From Desulfopila sp. IMCC35006 (lineage in GTDB: Bacteria > Desulfobacterota > Desulfobulbia > Desulfobulbales > Desulfocapsaceae): a DNA stretch of 45,020 bases. Shown one piece after another: positions 16,823 to 25,203 of this stretch. The position numbers were made by a program, and so were the translations under genes. The stretch spans positions 1 through 45,020 of the forward strand of contig NZ_SWCM01000024.1 of assembly GCF_005116645.1 (NCBI RefSeq). Reading direction: 5' to 3'. The number at the start of each line of letters is the position of its first letter. The first letter of the stretch is position 1. The notes under the pieces were generated by a model that saw only the letters and a program-made list of their open reading frames with translations, did no database searches and had not been told where the DNA came from.

Positions 16823-18954
16823 TGGTCGCCACACACATTGCCGCCCCGGCTCAGCCGGCCGGCAAAAGAACTGTCCAGGCCTGGAAATTTCGGGCAATGA
16901 TGCGCCGAACCGTGCTCGGTACGCTGGTGCTCGGCCAGACGGTAATTGCCACCTGGGGCATGATCAGGGTGCTGCCCTATCATGGGGGGGATCTCCTTGA
17001 AATCAGCCTCGCCGGAGTTTTCAGCCTGCTTTTTTTCGGGATTTCCGTAGGGTTCTGGTTAGGGTTCTACGGCTTCGTGGTCCGTCTGTTCGGCGGCGAC
17101 CGGATGTCCCTGCTGCACCGACATCCCCCGGACACGCTCGCCTCGGTCCAGCCGGCCCGCACGGCAATCATCATGCCGATCTATCATGAACCGGTGGACC
17201 GGACCTTTGCCCGTCTCCAGGCAATATATCGTTCTCTTGCGGCAACGGGCCATCTCGAACATTTCGATTTTTTCATCCTCTCCGACAGCCACGACCCGCA
17301 ATACTGGCTGGCCGAACAGGCTGTCTGGTACCATCTCTGCAAGGAACTGAACGCGGACGGCCGGCTCTTCTATCGCCGCCGTCCCGTCAACCTGAAGCAT
17401 AAAAGCGGCAATGTCGCCGACTTTTTCCGCCGCTGGGGCCGGAATTACCGGTATGTGATGGTCCTTGACGCCGACAGCCTTATTGCCGGCGAAACCATCC
17501 TGCAGATGGTCCGCCTGCTCGAAGTAGAGCCAAAAGTCGGTATTCTGCAGAGCGCCCCCCTCATTGTCAATGCCGAATCGCTGTTTGCCCGGGTGCAGCA
17601 GTTCGCCAATCACCTCTACGGGCCGATGTTTACCACCGGCCTTGCTGCCCTGCAGCTGGGCGAGGCGGCCTATTGGGGCCACAATGCCCTCATCCGGTCC
17701 GAGGCGTTCATGCGCCATTGCGGCCTGAAGAAACTTCCCGGCTGGGGTATTTTCGGCGGGGCGATCATGAGCCACGATTTCGTCGAGGCCGCCTATATGG
17801 TCAGGGCCGGATACGAGGTCTGGCTTGAGCCGGAATTGACCAGTTCCTACGAAGAGTGCCCCCCGACCCTGGTAGAGGACCTCACCCGGGACAAGCGCTG
17901 GGCTAAAGGTAATCTGCAGCATCTCTGGCTGGTGTTCCGGGGCAAAAACATAAGGATGGCGCACCGCATGGCCTTTCTCAATGGGGTCATGTCGTATGTC
18001 GCTTCTCCGCTCTGGCTGCTCTTTCTGATCCTGTCGACCGGCGTTGCCACCCGGCTTATCCTGTGGCCGATCGACTATTTCCCAGACAAGAACAGTCCGT
18101 TTCCGGTCTGGCCGGAGTGGAATCCCCACCTGGCTTTTGCTCTTGTCTCGAGTACTTTTCTTTTGCTGTTCCTGCCAAAATTTCTGGCTGTTCTGGATGC
18201 AACCTGCAAACGAAGGCTCTCTGGATTTGGCGGTATTGTGTCGACTTTTTTCAGCATGATCCTGGAAATCCTGGTTTCCTCCCTGCTGGCACCGGTTCGC
18301 ATGCTTGCTCACTCCCGCTTCGTCATGGAAGCCCTCTTCAACCTCAATCTCAAATGGGCAGGCCAGAATCGCAGCAGTGAAACATCCTGGCAGCAGACCC
18401 TGATCAGCCAGTTGCCGGGAACCCTGCTTGCTGCATGTTGGGCGGCGTTCACCTATCAGCTGGATCTCATTTTTTTCCTGTGGTCGCTCCCGGTGGTTAT
18501 CCCTTTGCTGCTTGCCGCCCCTATATCAATTATTCTTGGCAAAGTCAGAGTTGGCAAAGTCCTGAGCAACATCGGCCTGCTGCGTATTCCCGAAGAGATA
18601 GACGGAAACGCCCTCCTCGACGAAATCGAAAATCACGGGATCCGGACAACCAGTCATGCGACCCTGACCGTCTTTGAGGAAGCAATTCTCGACCCGGCCG
18701 TGAACAAACTGCACCAGGCCTTTGCGCGCCGGCATCACGGCAGGGAGCAACTGGATGTGCTGCACAACCTGCGGCGCCGCTGCCTCGACGAGGGCATCTC
18801 CAGGCTGAACATCCGCGAACAAAGTATCCTTGCCCAGGACCGGGAGACCCTGCAATGGCTGCATCAGGCGGTGTGGCGTGCCGAGAGCGGCAGCTACTGG
18901 GCCGGACTCATCAAGAGTCTGGAGGGAACATCGAAAAACGCCTATATATCGTAA
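16822..18954 (+). CDS. opgH: glucans biosynthesis glucosyltransferase H
   Basis: An inner-membrane family-2 glycosyltransferase that uses UDP-glucose to make the beta-glucan backbone. Visible features are N-terminal transmembrane helices (residues about 30-95), catalytic DxD in VMVLDADSLIAGE (about 216-218), SHDFVEA, and the RDKRWAKGN counterpart of the QxxRW motif (about 355-360). Several C-terminal membrane helices follow. At 710 residues it is shorter than E. coli OpgH (847), mainly at the cytoplasmic N-terminus, the region implicated in moonlighting control of FtsZ in enterics, so that function is unlikely here. It ends the opgG operon. Confidence 0.95.
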   Translation: MVATHIAAPAQPAGKRTVQAWKFRAMMRRTVLGTLVLGQTVIATWGMIRVLPYHGGDLLEISLAGVFSLLFFGISVGFWLGFYGFVVRLFGGDRMSLLHRHPPDTLASVQPARTAIIMPIYHEPVDRTFARLQAIYRSLAATGHLEHFDFFILSDSHDPQYWLAEQAVWYHLCKELNADGRLFYRRRPVNLKHKSGNVADFFRRWGRNYRYVMVLDADSLIAGETILQMVRLLEVEPKVGILQSAPLIVNAESLFARVQQFANHLYGPMFTTGLAALQLGEAAYWGHNALIRSEAFMRHCGLKKLPGWGIFGGAIMSHDFVEAAYMVRAGYEVWLEPELTSSYEECPPTLVEDLTRDKRWAKGNLQHLWLVFRGKNIRMAHRMAFLNGVMSYVASPLWLLFLILSTGVATRLILWPIDYFPDKNSPFPVWPEWNPHLAFALVSSTFLLLFLPKFLAVLDATCKRRLSGFGGIVSTFFSMILEILVSSLLAPVRMLAHSRFVMEALFNLNLKWAGQNRSSETSWQQTLISQLPGTLLAACWAAFTYQLDLIFFLWSLPVVIPLLLAAPISIILGKVRVGKVLSNIGLLRIPEEIDGNALLDEIENHGIRTTSHATLTVFEEAILDPAVNKLHQAFARRHHGREQLDVLHNLRRRCLDEGISRLNIREQSILAQDRETLQWLHQAVWRAESGSYWAGLIKSLEGTSKNAYIS

Positions 18955-19085
18955 TTTTTTGCCAGGAAAAGGGCTGCATCCAGCAGAACCAGGGTGATAT
19001 TTTTCCCGCATTGTGTGCAACCGTGGCCAGAGGAACAGCTCACATCCTGGTTCAGCAGCTGACCATTACGGGTGATCAGGTTTTA

Positions 19086-19415
19086 TTATTCAGGATCTCG
19101 AGGCTCCAGACAATTCCAGCAATCGGTAAACTGGGCTTCAGATTCTTCACCGCATTTTTTGCATACCCATTTCGGGTCGTTTGCCGTGTCTTTATTTCGT
19201 AACTTCTCATATTCATTGATGACTTCTATGGCATCGTTATATGTTGCGTCATCAACTATCCAGATTGACGGTGCTGTTTCTGTTGTGATCGGCAACTCAC
19301 CCCTTGCCGCAAACAAAGATTCCCCCCGGACAACACAAGCAATTCCCCCTGACTCCAGAAGTCCTTTCACATAATGCGCTTCTGTTGGGTGTTGTGCTGA
19401 ATAGACCTGGAGCAT
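19086..19415 (-). CDS. DUF2007 protein with C-terminal zinc ribbon
   Basis: 109 residues. The N-terminal 70 residues match the DUF2007 signal-transducing-like domain (a ferredoxin-like fold): LQVYSAQHPTEAHYVKGLLE with the ESGGIACVVRGE pattern. The C-terminus carries two CxxC knuckles (CKKCGEE and CWNC) of a zinc ribbon. Function unknown; these proteins are thought to be small regulators. It is convergent with the opg operon. Confidence 0.82.
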   Translation of the reverse strand: MLQVYSAQHPTEAHYVKGLLESGGIACVVRGESLFAARGELPITTETAPSIWIVDDATYNDAIEVINEYEKLRNKDTANDPKWVCKKCGEESEAQFTDCWNCLEPRDPE

Positions 19416-19497
19416 TTTAATTATTGGTTACCTGGGTAGAGTTCAAAAATTTTGAAGCAGCCTTTAAAAACTATCCGGCAGAATACGTTGTGCACGA

Positions 19498-19941
19498 TCA
19501 TTGGAATATTTTCCCACCATGCTTTAGCCATCCCCCCTCGTGACGACCGCTGGGGTCGCGGTGGGTCCAATGCACCACCCCACCTTGCGGGTTCCATTCG
19601 TATTCCCCATAGAAATCCACTTGATCGCCAACGCTGAAATTTCCAATCCTGGGGGCAATATCAATATTGTGGGCGACCAAAACAGATTGCCCCGAGTCGA
19701 GTTTAACAATAAACTTCTGGTGCCGGCTGCCTTTTGTGTCATCCGGCAGAATTTTTACGACCTTACCTGAACCGCCTACCTGAACATCACTTAGGTTATT
19801 CTTGAAAGCCTTGTCCAGCGCAACATTACTCGTCGCAGTTTCCGAACCGAAAAACCTATCTTCAGGGAAATATTTCGGCGCCTGTTGGACAAATCCGTAG
19901 GCCGCTATACCAAGGATTAAGATCAGTAAGATTTTTTTCAT
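19498..19941 (-). CDS. DUF3465 exported protein
   Basis: 147 residues with an N-terminal signal anchor (KKILLILILGIAAYGFV). The mature domain contains the DUF3465 hallmarks: GSGKVVKILPDDTKGSRHQ, VAHNIDIAPR, FYGEYEWN and VVHWTHRDPSGRHEGGW. This resembles an OB-like small beta-barrel with conserved His residues. It is probably periplasmic. The function of the family is not known. It stands alone between the DUF2007 gene and the pterin dehydratase gene, all on the minus strand. Confidence 0.85.
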   Translation of the reverse strand: MKKILLILILGIAAYGFVQQAPKYFPEDRFFGSETATSNVALDKAFKNNLSDVQVGGSGKVVKILPDDTKGSRHQKFIVKLDSGQSVLVAHNIDIAPRIGNFSVGDQVDFYGEYEWNPQGGVVHWTHRDPSGRHEGGWLKHGGKIFQ

Positions 19942-20042
19942 ATCGAATTCCTGCCTGGACCAGTCTCCTGGCGATGCACATGCATAAGTACTGGAAACAT
20001 GAAGGTTCCTATGGGTGAAACGAATGCAGTGAAAACGCCGTG

Positions 20043-20339
20043 CTAGAGAATTTGTGATATTTCATGGGCCAAATCGAAATCGCGTTGTGAAATCCCCCTG
20101 GCTTCATAGGTAATAAGATAAATTTTTACCTTCCTGTAAATATTTGACCATTCTGGATGATGATCAGCCCTTTCTGCAAGAATTGCAACCTGGGTCATGA
20201 ATCCAAATGCGGCAACAAAACTTGGAAACTTAAACTCCCGGTATAACTTTCCATCGACAAGCCCCCAGGGCTCTGTTGCATTATCATTAAGTAATTTCAA
20301 TTTATGGCCTATTACTTCCTGACTCAATGGCTCTATCAC
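20043..20339 (-). CDS. phhB: 4a-hydroxytetrahydrobiopterin dehydratase (PCD/DCoH family)
   Basis: A 98-residue enzyme that dehydrates pterin-4a-carbinolamine. The active-site block DHHPEWSNIYRKVKIYL and the downstream GISQRDFDLAHEI match the PCD family. The start chosen is GTG at 20339, which has GGGAGGG 5 bases upstream; the frame extends to 20390 but then runs into the MITE. No phenylalanine hydroxylase gene is in this window, so it may serve another pterin, such as in a molybdopterin context. The MITE lies about 40 bases upstream and may affect expression. Confidence 0.86.
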   Translation of the reverse strand: MIEPLSQEVIGHKLKLLNDNATEPWGLVDGKLYREFKFPSFVAAFGFMTQVAILAERADHHPEWSNIYRKVKIYLITYEARGISQRDFDLAHEISQIL

Positions 20340-20379
20340 GATTCCCTCCCGATTACAGACACTCCACTTATAAATAAAT

Positions 20380-20548
20380 GTGATTACCACTAAACTTCAG
20401 CTACATGGGATATGAGGAGCCCTTTGCACGGGTGTTCCGCAGCCTGGATGGCTGCGGTCAAGCCCCCAGGGATGGGTTTATGGCGTCCCGTGCAAAGGGC
20501 TCCTCATATCCCTCTGGACCTTCTAAGCTGAACTTTAGTGGTAATCAC
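20380..20548. mobile_element. 169-bp MITE with IS1595-type ends
   Basis: The termini at 20380-20402 and 20526-20548 are 23-bp inverted repeats with one mismatch (starting GTGATTACC). A second, perfect 26-bp inverted repeat lies inside (20407-20432 with 20487-20512), and an 8-bp hairpin (ccgcagcc/ggctgcgg) sits in the centre. Flanks carry a near-perfect 9-10 bp direct repeat beginning ataaataa on both sides. It has no coding capacity. The ends resemble the terminal repeats of the IS1595-like element at 42991-44050, whose transposase could have moved it. Confidence 0.82.
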
Positions 20549-20593
20549 ATAAATAAAAGTCAGCCACCAACAGGTGCAGGCCAAGTCCCCTGA

Positions 20594-21445
20594 TCAACAC
20601 TTGCTTACCCATACTCCGACATCAAGAACCGAACCCGAGGCGCCAACGAACGATCCCGCTACAGGGGGCACCGACTCGGGCAATCGTGCTACCGCTACGG
20701 CGATATGATCGGTTCCGGCCATTTCCCCGATAGTCGGATCAAATCCCTTCCATCCTGCACCGGGCAGATAGACCTCGGCCCAGGCATGGGTAGTACCAAT
20801 GACATGGGACATGAGCGGAGCGTGGAGATAGCCACTCACAAAGCGTGCCGCCAATCCCAGGCACCGTGCGGCTTCCATGAACAGCATCGCAAAATCGCGG
20901 CAGGATCCAGTCCCGCAAGACAGTGTTTGCCGGGCGGTCTGTACACCGGGTTCCTCCCTGACCTGATATGACAATGTTTTATAAATGTGGACAGCAACCC
21001 GCTGCAAAAGCGTGTAAGTCTGAATCCGTTCACTGGCTTGCCAGAAAGTGGCAATCCATTTATTCAGCATATCGATTGTCTCCTGACCAGGTAATGCCAT
21101 ATAGGGAAACAGCAGAACCTGGTCATCCGGCTGATAAGCAAAGGGGTAGACTATTGCGTAATCAGCCACCATAAAGTCAAGGGGGGCTTCATTGTACTGC
21201 TGGATTATAACTTCACTGTCAATCACCAACTGACTTGCGGGCACATCGAAATTTGCGATAGCGACTGAATTGTCTTCCACATCCCGGTGCCAATGCAGCG
21301 TTGACAGGGGTGTGGTTTTCAGGGCAAAAGACTCTATGCGCAGTTCATGGTCTTCTCTTGGACGCAGAAGCAGGGTATGTGGTCCAAGGGTCACCTCGCC
21401 TGAATAGTTGTAGTACGTACGATGAATAATTTTATAGCGTTGCAT
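20594..21445 (-). CDS. transglutaminase-like cysteine protease family protein
   Basis: 283 residues with an N-terminal bacterial transglutaminase-like beta domain (HRTYYNYSGEVTLGPHTLLLRPR) and a transglutaminase core. The catalytic triad is visible: Cys182 in GTGSCRDFA, His220 in TTHAWAEV and Asp236 in FDPT. Such proteins are thought to act as peptidases or amidases on peptides, or as accessory factors; the substrate is unknown. No signal peptide, so cytoplasmic. It is divergent from glgC, sharing a short intergenic region. Confidence 0.9.
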   Translation of the reverse strand: MQRYKIIHRTYYNYSGEVTLGPHTLLLRPREDHELRIESFALKTTPLSTLHWHRDVEDNSVAIANFDVPASQLVIDSEVIIQQYNEAPLDFMVADYAIVYPFAYQPDDQVLLFPYMALPGQETIDMLNKWIATFWQASERIQTYTLLQRVAVHIYKTLSYQVREEPGVQTARQTLSCGTGSCRDFAMLFMEAARCLGLAARFVSGYLHAPLMSHVIGTTHAWAEVYLPGAGWKGFDPTIGEMAGTDHIAVAVARLPESVPPVAGSFVGASGSVLDVGVWVSKC

Positions 21446-21532
21446 ACTTGAGCCGCGTTTTGTTATGTTTCAGTAGATTTCTGAAAGTAATTGTATGTTC
21501 ATTGTTGATCTTTAACAGGCAAAGGCATCACC

Positions 21533-22756
21533 ATGCAAAATAACACATTAACTTTTCTTTTAGCTGGCGGTGTAGGTTCCCGCTTATACCCTTTGACCTC
21601 GAAACGCTCCAAACCTGCAGTTCCTTTTGGCGGCAAATACCGGATTATTGATTTTACTCTGGCCAATTGTCTGCACTCGGGATTACGAAGAATCCTGGTT
21701 TTAACCCAATATAAATCCCATTCCCTGAATAAGCATCTGCGTGATGGCTGGTCTATATTTAATCCAGAGTTAGGCGAATACATCACGGCTGTTCCTGCCC
21801 AGATGAACAGTGGAGAACATTGGTATCAAGGCACCGCCGATGCTATTTTTCAGAATCTGAATTTACTGGAACGCAGCAATGCCCAATATACCCTAATCCT
21901 TTCCGGGGATCATATTTATCGAATGGACTATGCGGCAATGCTCAGCTCTCATCAAGAGCAGGGCTCGGACGTCACCATAGCCTGCATGGAAGTTCCTGTT
22001 GCGGAAGCAAGGGCATTTGGGGTGGTTGTTGCCAATGAGGATCTCAAAATAACTGCGTTTGAGGAAAAACCCAGCCAACCTACACCCCTCCCTTCAAATC
22101 CGGAAAATTCACTCGTATCCATGGGCTTATATGTGTTTTCGACAAAACTGTTAAGCCAGGCCTTACGCCAGGATCAGCACAATAATGCTTCAAATCACGA
22201 TTTTGGCAAAGATATTTTACCGCTCCTGGTGCAGCAGCATAAAGTGCACGCCTATAAGTTTGGCGGCGTACGGGGCCGGGTGACTCCAGATCGCTACTGG
22301 CGGGATGTGGGCACGCTCGATGCCTATTACGAGGCGAATATGGATCTGTTGAAGCCTGTTCCTCCGTTAAACCTTTATCAGTGCAACTGGCCCATTCGGA
22401 CCTATCAGCCCCAGTCGCCTCCTGCCAGGAGTATTACGGGAAACTCTGGAGCCGAAAGCGTATTCAACAATTCCATACTGGCCGGCGGTGTGGTCATTTC
22501 CGGCGGCAATGTTCGACATTCCATATTATTTCACGATGTAATTATTGATGATACAGCCACGATAGAAAAATCAATTTTATTTGCGGGTGTTCATGTTGGT
22601 GCCGGTGCCAGATTACAAAACTGTATTGTCGATCAAAACGTGAACATTCCCCCCGGCGAGCAGATCGGGTATGACCTGGAGAAAGACCGAAATCGATTCA
22701 CCCTTTCGGATAAAGGAATTGTTGTCATACCTAAAGACTTTGTCTTCAGCTCATAA
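21533..22756 (+). CDS. glgC: glucose-1-phosphate adenylyltransferase
   Basis: It makes ADP-glucose for glycogen synthesis from glucose-1-phosphate and ATP. The N-terminal nucleotide-binding signature LAGGVGSRLYPLTSKRSKPA, the YRIIDFTLAN block, the GTADAIFQN motif and a left-handed beta-helix C-terminal region are all present. Length of 407 residues is close to the E. coli enzyme. Upstream lies a divergent promoter shared with the transglutaminase gene. It is the only glycogen-synthesis gene seen here, while glgP is far away on the other strand. Confidence 0.96.
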   Translation: MQNNTLTFLLAGGVGSRLYPLTSKRSKPAVPFGGKYRIIDFTLANCLHSGLRRILVLTQYKSHSLNKHLRDGWSIFNPELGEYITAVPAQMNSGEHWYQGTADAIFQNLNLLERSNAQYTLILSGDHIYRMDYAAMLSSHQEQGSDVTIACMEVPVAEARAFGVVVANEDLKITAFEEKPSQPTPLPSNPENSLVSMGLYVFSTKLLSQALRQDQHNNASNHDFGKDILPLLVQQHKVHAYKFGGVRGRVTPDRYWRDVGTLDAYYEANMDLLKPVPPLNLYQCNWPIRTYQPQSPPARSITGNSGAESVFNNSILAGGVVISGGNVRHSILFHDVIIDDTATIEKSILFAGVHVGAGARLQNCIVDQNVNIPPGEQIGYDLEKDRNRFTLSDKGIVVIPKDFVFSS

Positions 22757-22811
22757 CGATCGCTTTAACGCCTCTGAAAAAACACGGCCATTTTCCAACA
22801 ATCTCCGCATA

Positions 22812-22861
22812 AAGAAGTCAGGTCCCTGAGGAAGACCTCTCAAGAGAAAACCTGACTTCTT
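22812..22861. terminator. convergent-gene hairpin after glgC
   Basis: A perfect 12-bp inverted repeat (aagaagtcaggt at 22812-22823 with acctgacttctt at 22850-22861) encloses a smaller hairpin (gagg/cctc). It lies between glgC and the convergent rhodanese gene and could end both transcripts. The loop is long and a clear T-run is absent, so it is only a likely terminator. Confidence 0.55.
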
Positions 22862-22885
22862 GCCGATAACCAGCTGCGTCCGGGG

Positions 22886-23407
22886 TTAATCGACAATATA
22901 AGGATCCTTCTTCTCAAACGCCTGGGGTTTCAGGGTGAACTCTCCGTGTCTATTGTACACCGGATATCCCGCGACAACCCATCCCCGAAAGCCATCGTAA
23001 ATATTGGTAACGGATGTATAACCCATCTCCTGAAGCCGCTGGACGGCAAAAGCTGAACGGGCACCTGTTCGGCAATACACATATATTTTTGCATCGGTAT
23101 CCTCCACCGTTTTTGGCATAACCCATTCGATAAGCCCCCGATTGATGTGAATCGCCCCGGGAAGATGGCCCGCAGCATACTCATCATCGGTACGAACATC
23201 GACAAGGACCAGCTTTTTTCCGCTCTCCATAATCTTTTTAAATTCCACAACAGTAACATGGGGCTGACTTTCCCTGATCTTTTTCCAGAGATTCTCAACA
23301 TTTTTCTCCACCTGTTCGATTGATGGTCCGGCTATTGCGCCAAAGGGTGCGGCGAAAAACATCGAGACAAACACAACGATAATCAACAATGACAGCCTTC
23401 TTTTCAT
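22886..23407 (-). CDS. exported rhodanese-like sulfurtransferase
   Basis: 173 residues with a signal peptide (LSLLIIVVFVSMFFAAPFGAIA) followed by a linker and one rhodanese domain. The active-site loop YCRTGARSAF carries Cys112, and the LVDVRTDDEYAAGHLPGAIHI motif is intact, so it could carry persulfide sulfur in the periplasm. A GGAGG site precedes the ATG. It is the last gene of a minus-strand cluster with a universal stress protein and a selenocysteine rhodanese, suggesting a shared role in sulfur or oxidant handling. Confidence 0.9.
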   Translation of the reverse strand: MKRRLSLLIIVVFVSMFFAAPFGAIAGPSIEQVEKNVENLWKKIRESQPHVTVVEFKKIMESGKKLVLVDVRTDDEYAAGHLPGAIHINRGLIEWVMPKTVEDTDAKIYVYCRTGARSAFAVQRLQEMGYTSVTNIYDGFRGWVVAGYPVYNRHGEFTLKPQAFEKKDPYIVD

Positions 23408-23618
23408 ATAGACATCCTCCGAGGAAGAAACAGTGCGACATTACGAACGGTTACCCAGTTGGACGAAAGGTCCAAAAGATACCAGGTTCAGGCAATACGC
23501 TAGGCTTCCCCACCACGAATGTCAAATCACACAACGATACATTTTCCTCTATGGCAGCACATTCTGTCACGCGGAGGTCGCACTGATTGCGGGGCCTGCC
23601 CCCGCAGTCCCTGCACAA

Positions 23619-24047
23619 TCACCGCACGACAAGCACCGGAATCGTACAATGGGCCAGCACTTTATGGGTAACACTGCCAACCATCGCACCTTCCCAGTCG
23701 CCAAGCCCGCGGGATCCCATGACGATCATGTCGCATTTTTCTTCTTCCGCGACCTTACAGATCCTGTTCCAGACCCTGAACGCCGGCACGACCATAACAT
23801 TAAAACTGACCTTGTTATCATTGAGGAATTCCCGATATGGAGCAAGCACCACATCCGCCTCTTCCTTCTGTGAGTTTTCAGCCTCCTGCCGTGGCGTGCC
23901 GGTGATAACCACAGGAATTGCACCGGTAACATAGAGAAGCACGATCTCCAGGTTCATGATTTTAGACAGGCTGACCGCATTGTCCATGGCCCTTCTGGAA
24001 CTCACGGAACCGTCGACGGGGAGTAGCACCTTTTTGTATTTGACCAT
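23619..24047 (-). CDS. universal stress protein (UspA family)
   Basis: A single Usp domain of 142 residues. The N-terminal YKKVLLPVDGSVSSRRAMDNAV and the C-terminal ATP-type loop MGSRGLGDWEGAMVGSV followed by CTIPVLVVR are the family signatures. An AAGGAGG site lies just before the ATG. Usp proteins are induced under nutrient, redox or metal stress; those with this glycine loop usually bind ATP. It is between the selenoprotein gene and the rhodanese gene. Confidence 0.93.
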   Translation of the reverse strand: MVKYKKVLLPVDGSVSSRRAMDNAVSLSKIMNLEIVLLYVTGAIPVVITGTPRQEAENSQKEEADVVLAPYREFLNDNKVSFNVMVVPAFRVWNRICKVAEEEKCDMIVMGSRGLGDWEGAMVGSVTHKVLAHCTIPVLVVR

Positions 24048-24077
24048 GAAACACCTCCTTGATGAGTTGACTCGGCC

Positions 24078-24260
24078 TCATGCTGCATGAGTTACGTCAT
24101 ATTGTACGAGGTTCGCACTCTTTATGCACAGCAGGCCAGAAGTCTTTTGTAACGCCTTTACCGATAACCTCTTCCGGCCCCAAGTTCTATGAGAAGCTGC
24201 TTTTTCGTAAACGTTCCCTGGAACATCTTCAAAGAGTGCATACCCCGAATGTGTAACCAT
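24078..24260 (-). CDS. possible small coding frame after the selenoprotein gene
   Basis: A 60-codon frame whose ATG overlaps the preceding TAA (TAATG), which permits translational coupling. The product begins MVTHSGYALFEDVPGNVYE and is not recognised. The overlap could be chance, and no conserved feature supports it. Confidence 0.25.
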   Translation of the reverse strand: MVTHSGYALFEDVPGNVYEKAASHRTWGRKRLSVKALQKTSGLLCIKSANLVQYDVTHAA

Positions 24261-25099
24261 TAAACCAGTGCCTGCTGTTCATCCAGAAAAGCGGCCAGCC
24301 TGGCGATATGGCTGCGCTCATCAGCAGCAATCTGCTGCAAAACCCGGCGGGTTGCATCGTCTTTGCTTTTTTCCGCCGCTCGTGAATACAGATCAAGAGC
24401 CTGTGCTTCAATCGCCATCGCCAGCGAAAGGATCTCAAGTTCCGATTCCTTATCTATTTTATAACGCTGAAGATACTCTTCGGTCGTCAAGCCACCTTCC
24501 ATGCTCGGTTCGGCGATTTTTTTGGCAAACTCCTGCAGGGTAAGGGCATTGCCGGTGACTTCCTTATAAAGGTCGACCAGTCGCTCCTCATGATTGAGTT
24601 CAATGGCAGCAAGTTTACCAAAAAGGCTCCTTGCCGCATCCCGGGAAACATTTGCCTGCATCGACAGATAGAAATCCCGCAGGCCCATTTCCAGACCAAA
24701 CCCGGTGACGATAACTTCCTCGGCGCTCGCCTCCCCGGAAAACAGGTACAATCCTGTATCCTCCGGCCCCACGGCAACCTCTTTTTTCCAGGCCTTGATC
24801 CCGCCTGAGAGATTATATACCTTACTGAATCCCTTGCCGGAAAGCATTTGCGCAGCAACCCGGCTGCGTCCGCCAATGGCTCAATATATGACAATATGTT
24901 TATTGCTGTCGAGCTCTCCCAGGCGGTTGTCCAGGTCACCGAGGGGCAGTAATTTCGCACCAGGGAGATGACCGCCTTCATACTCCCCCGGCTGACGGAC
25001 ATCGAGAAAGATCACCTCGTCAGCATGTTCATCAACCAGCTTATTTGCCTCTTCCCAGTTGATCGAAGCGACAGGGGTAAAAAACTGCATCCACTTCAT
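24260..25099 (-). CDS. rhodanese-ferritin fusion with selenocysteine at the catalytic position
   Basis: The reading frame of 279 codons is interrupted by one TGA at 24881-24883 (codon 73). This falls exactly where rhodaneses have the catalytic cysteine: the sequence reads HIVIY-[TGA]-AIGGRSR, compared with the usual Y-C-x-x-G-x-R loop. The residues on both sides are in frame and conserved, and a SECIS-like hairpin follows, so the TGA is read as selenocysteine. Residues 1-105 form the rhodanese domain (FLDVRQPGEYEGGHLPGA). Residues about 127-279 form a ferritin/rubrerythrin-like helical bundle with iron ligands Glu137, Glu167, His170, Glu231, Glu261 and His264. The start has GGGAGGA 7 bases upstream. 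The alternative, a broken gene, is unlikely because both halves are intact. Confidence 0.88.
24849..24880 (-). promoter_or_regulatory. bacterial SECIS element candidate
   Basis: In the mRNA of the fusion gene, 12 bases after the UGA, a 6-bp stem CGCAGC/GCUGCG (24868-24863 with 24856-24851) closes a 6-base loop CGGGUU. The loop begins 18 bases after the UGA and has G at its second position, within the limits known for bacterial SECIS elements that recruit SelB. A lower helix between cattg and caaatg may extend it. Confidence 0.75.
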
Positions 25100-25203
25100 A
25101 TTCTGTTCCTCCCGGTGATAGAATTGAGCCCAATTGCACCGCCAGACAGGACAACTTTTGCGGTGGCATCGGCATCGGCTTTCATTGGAGCGTCCGCCGC
25201 CTC

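Noticed and set aside
17059-18312. Long minus-strand frame of 417 codons
   Set aside because: Antisense shadow of opgH; no family match.
19059-19080. Possible IS1595-type end after opgH (gctgaccattacgggtgatc)
   Set aside because: Only partial match with no partner end or direct repeat; likely chance.
22806-22866. Hairpin after glgC as an IS end or MITE
   Set aside because: No flanking direct repeat and no resemblance to other repeats here; it fits a terminator between convergent genes better.
24881-24883. TGA read as a stop that breaks the rhodanese-ferritin gene into a pseudogene
   Set aside because: The codon falls precisely on the catalytic Cys position, frame and conservation continue on both sides, and a SECIS-like hairpin follows.
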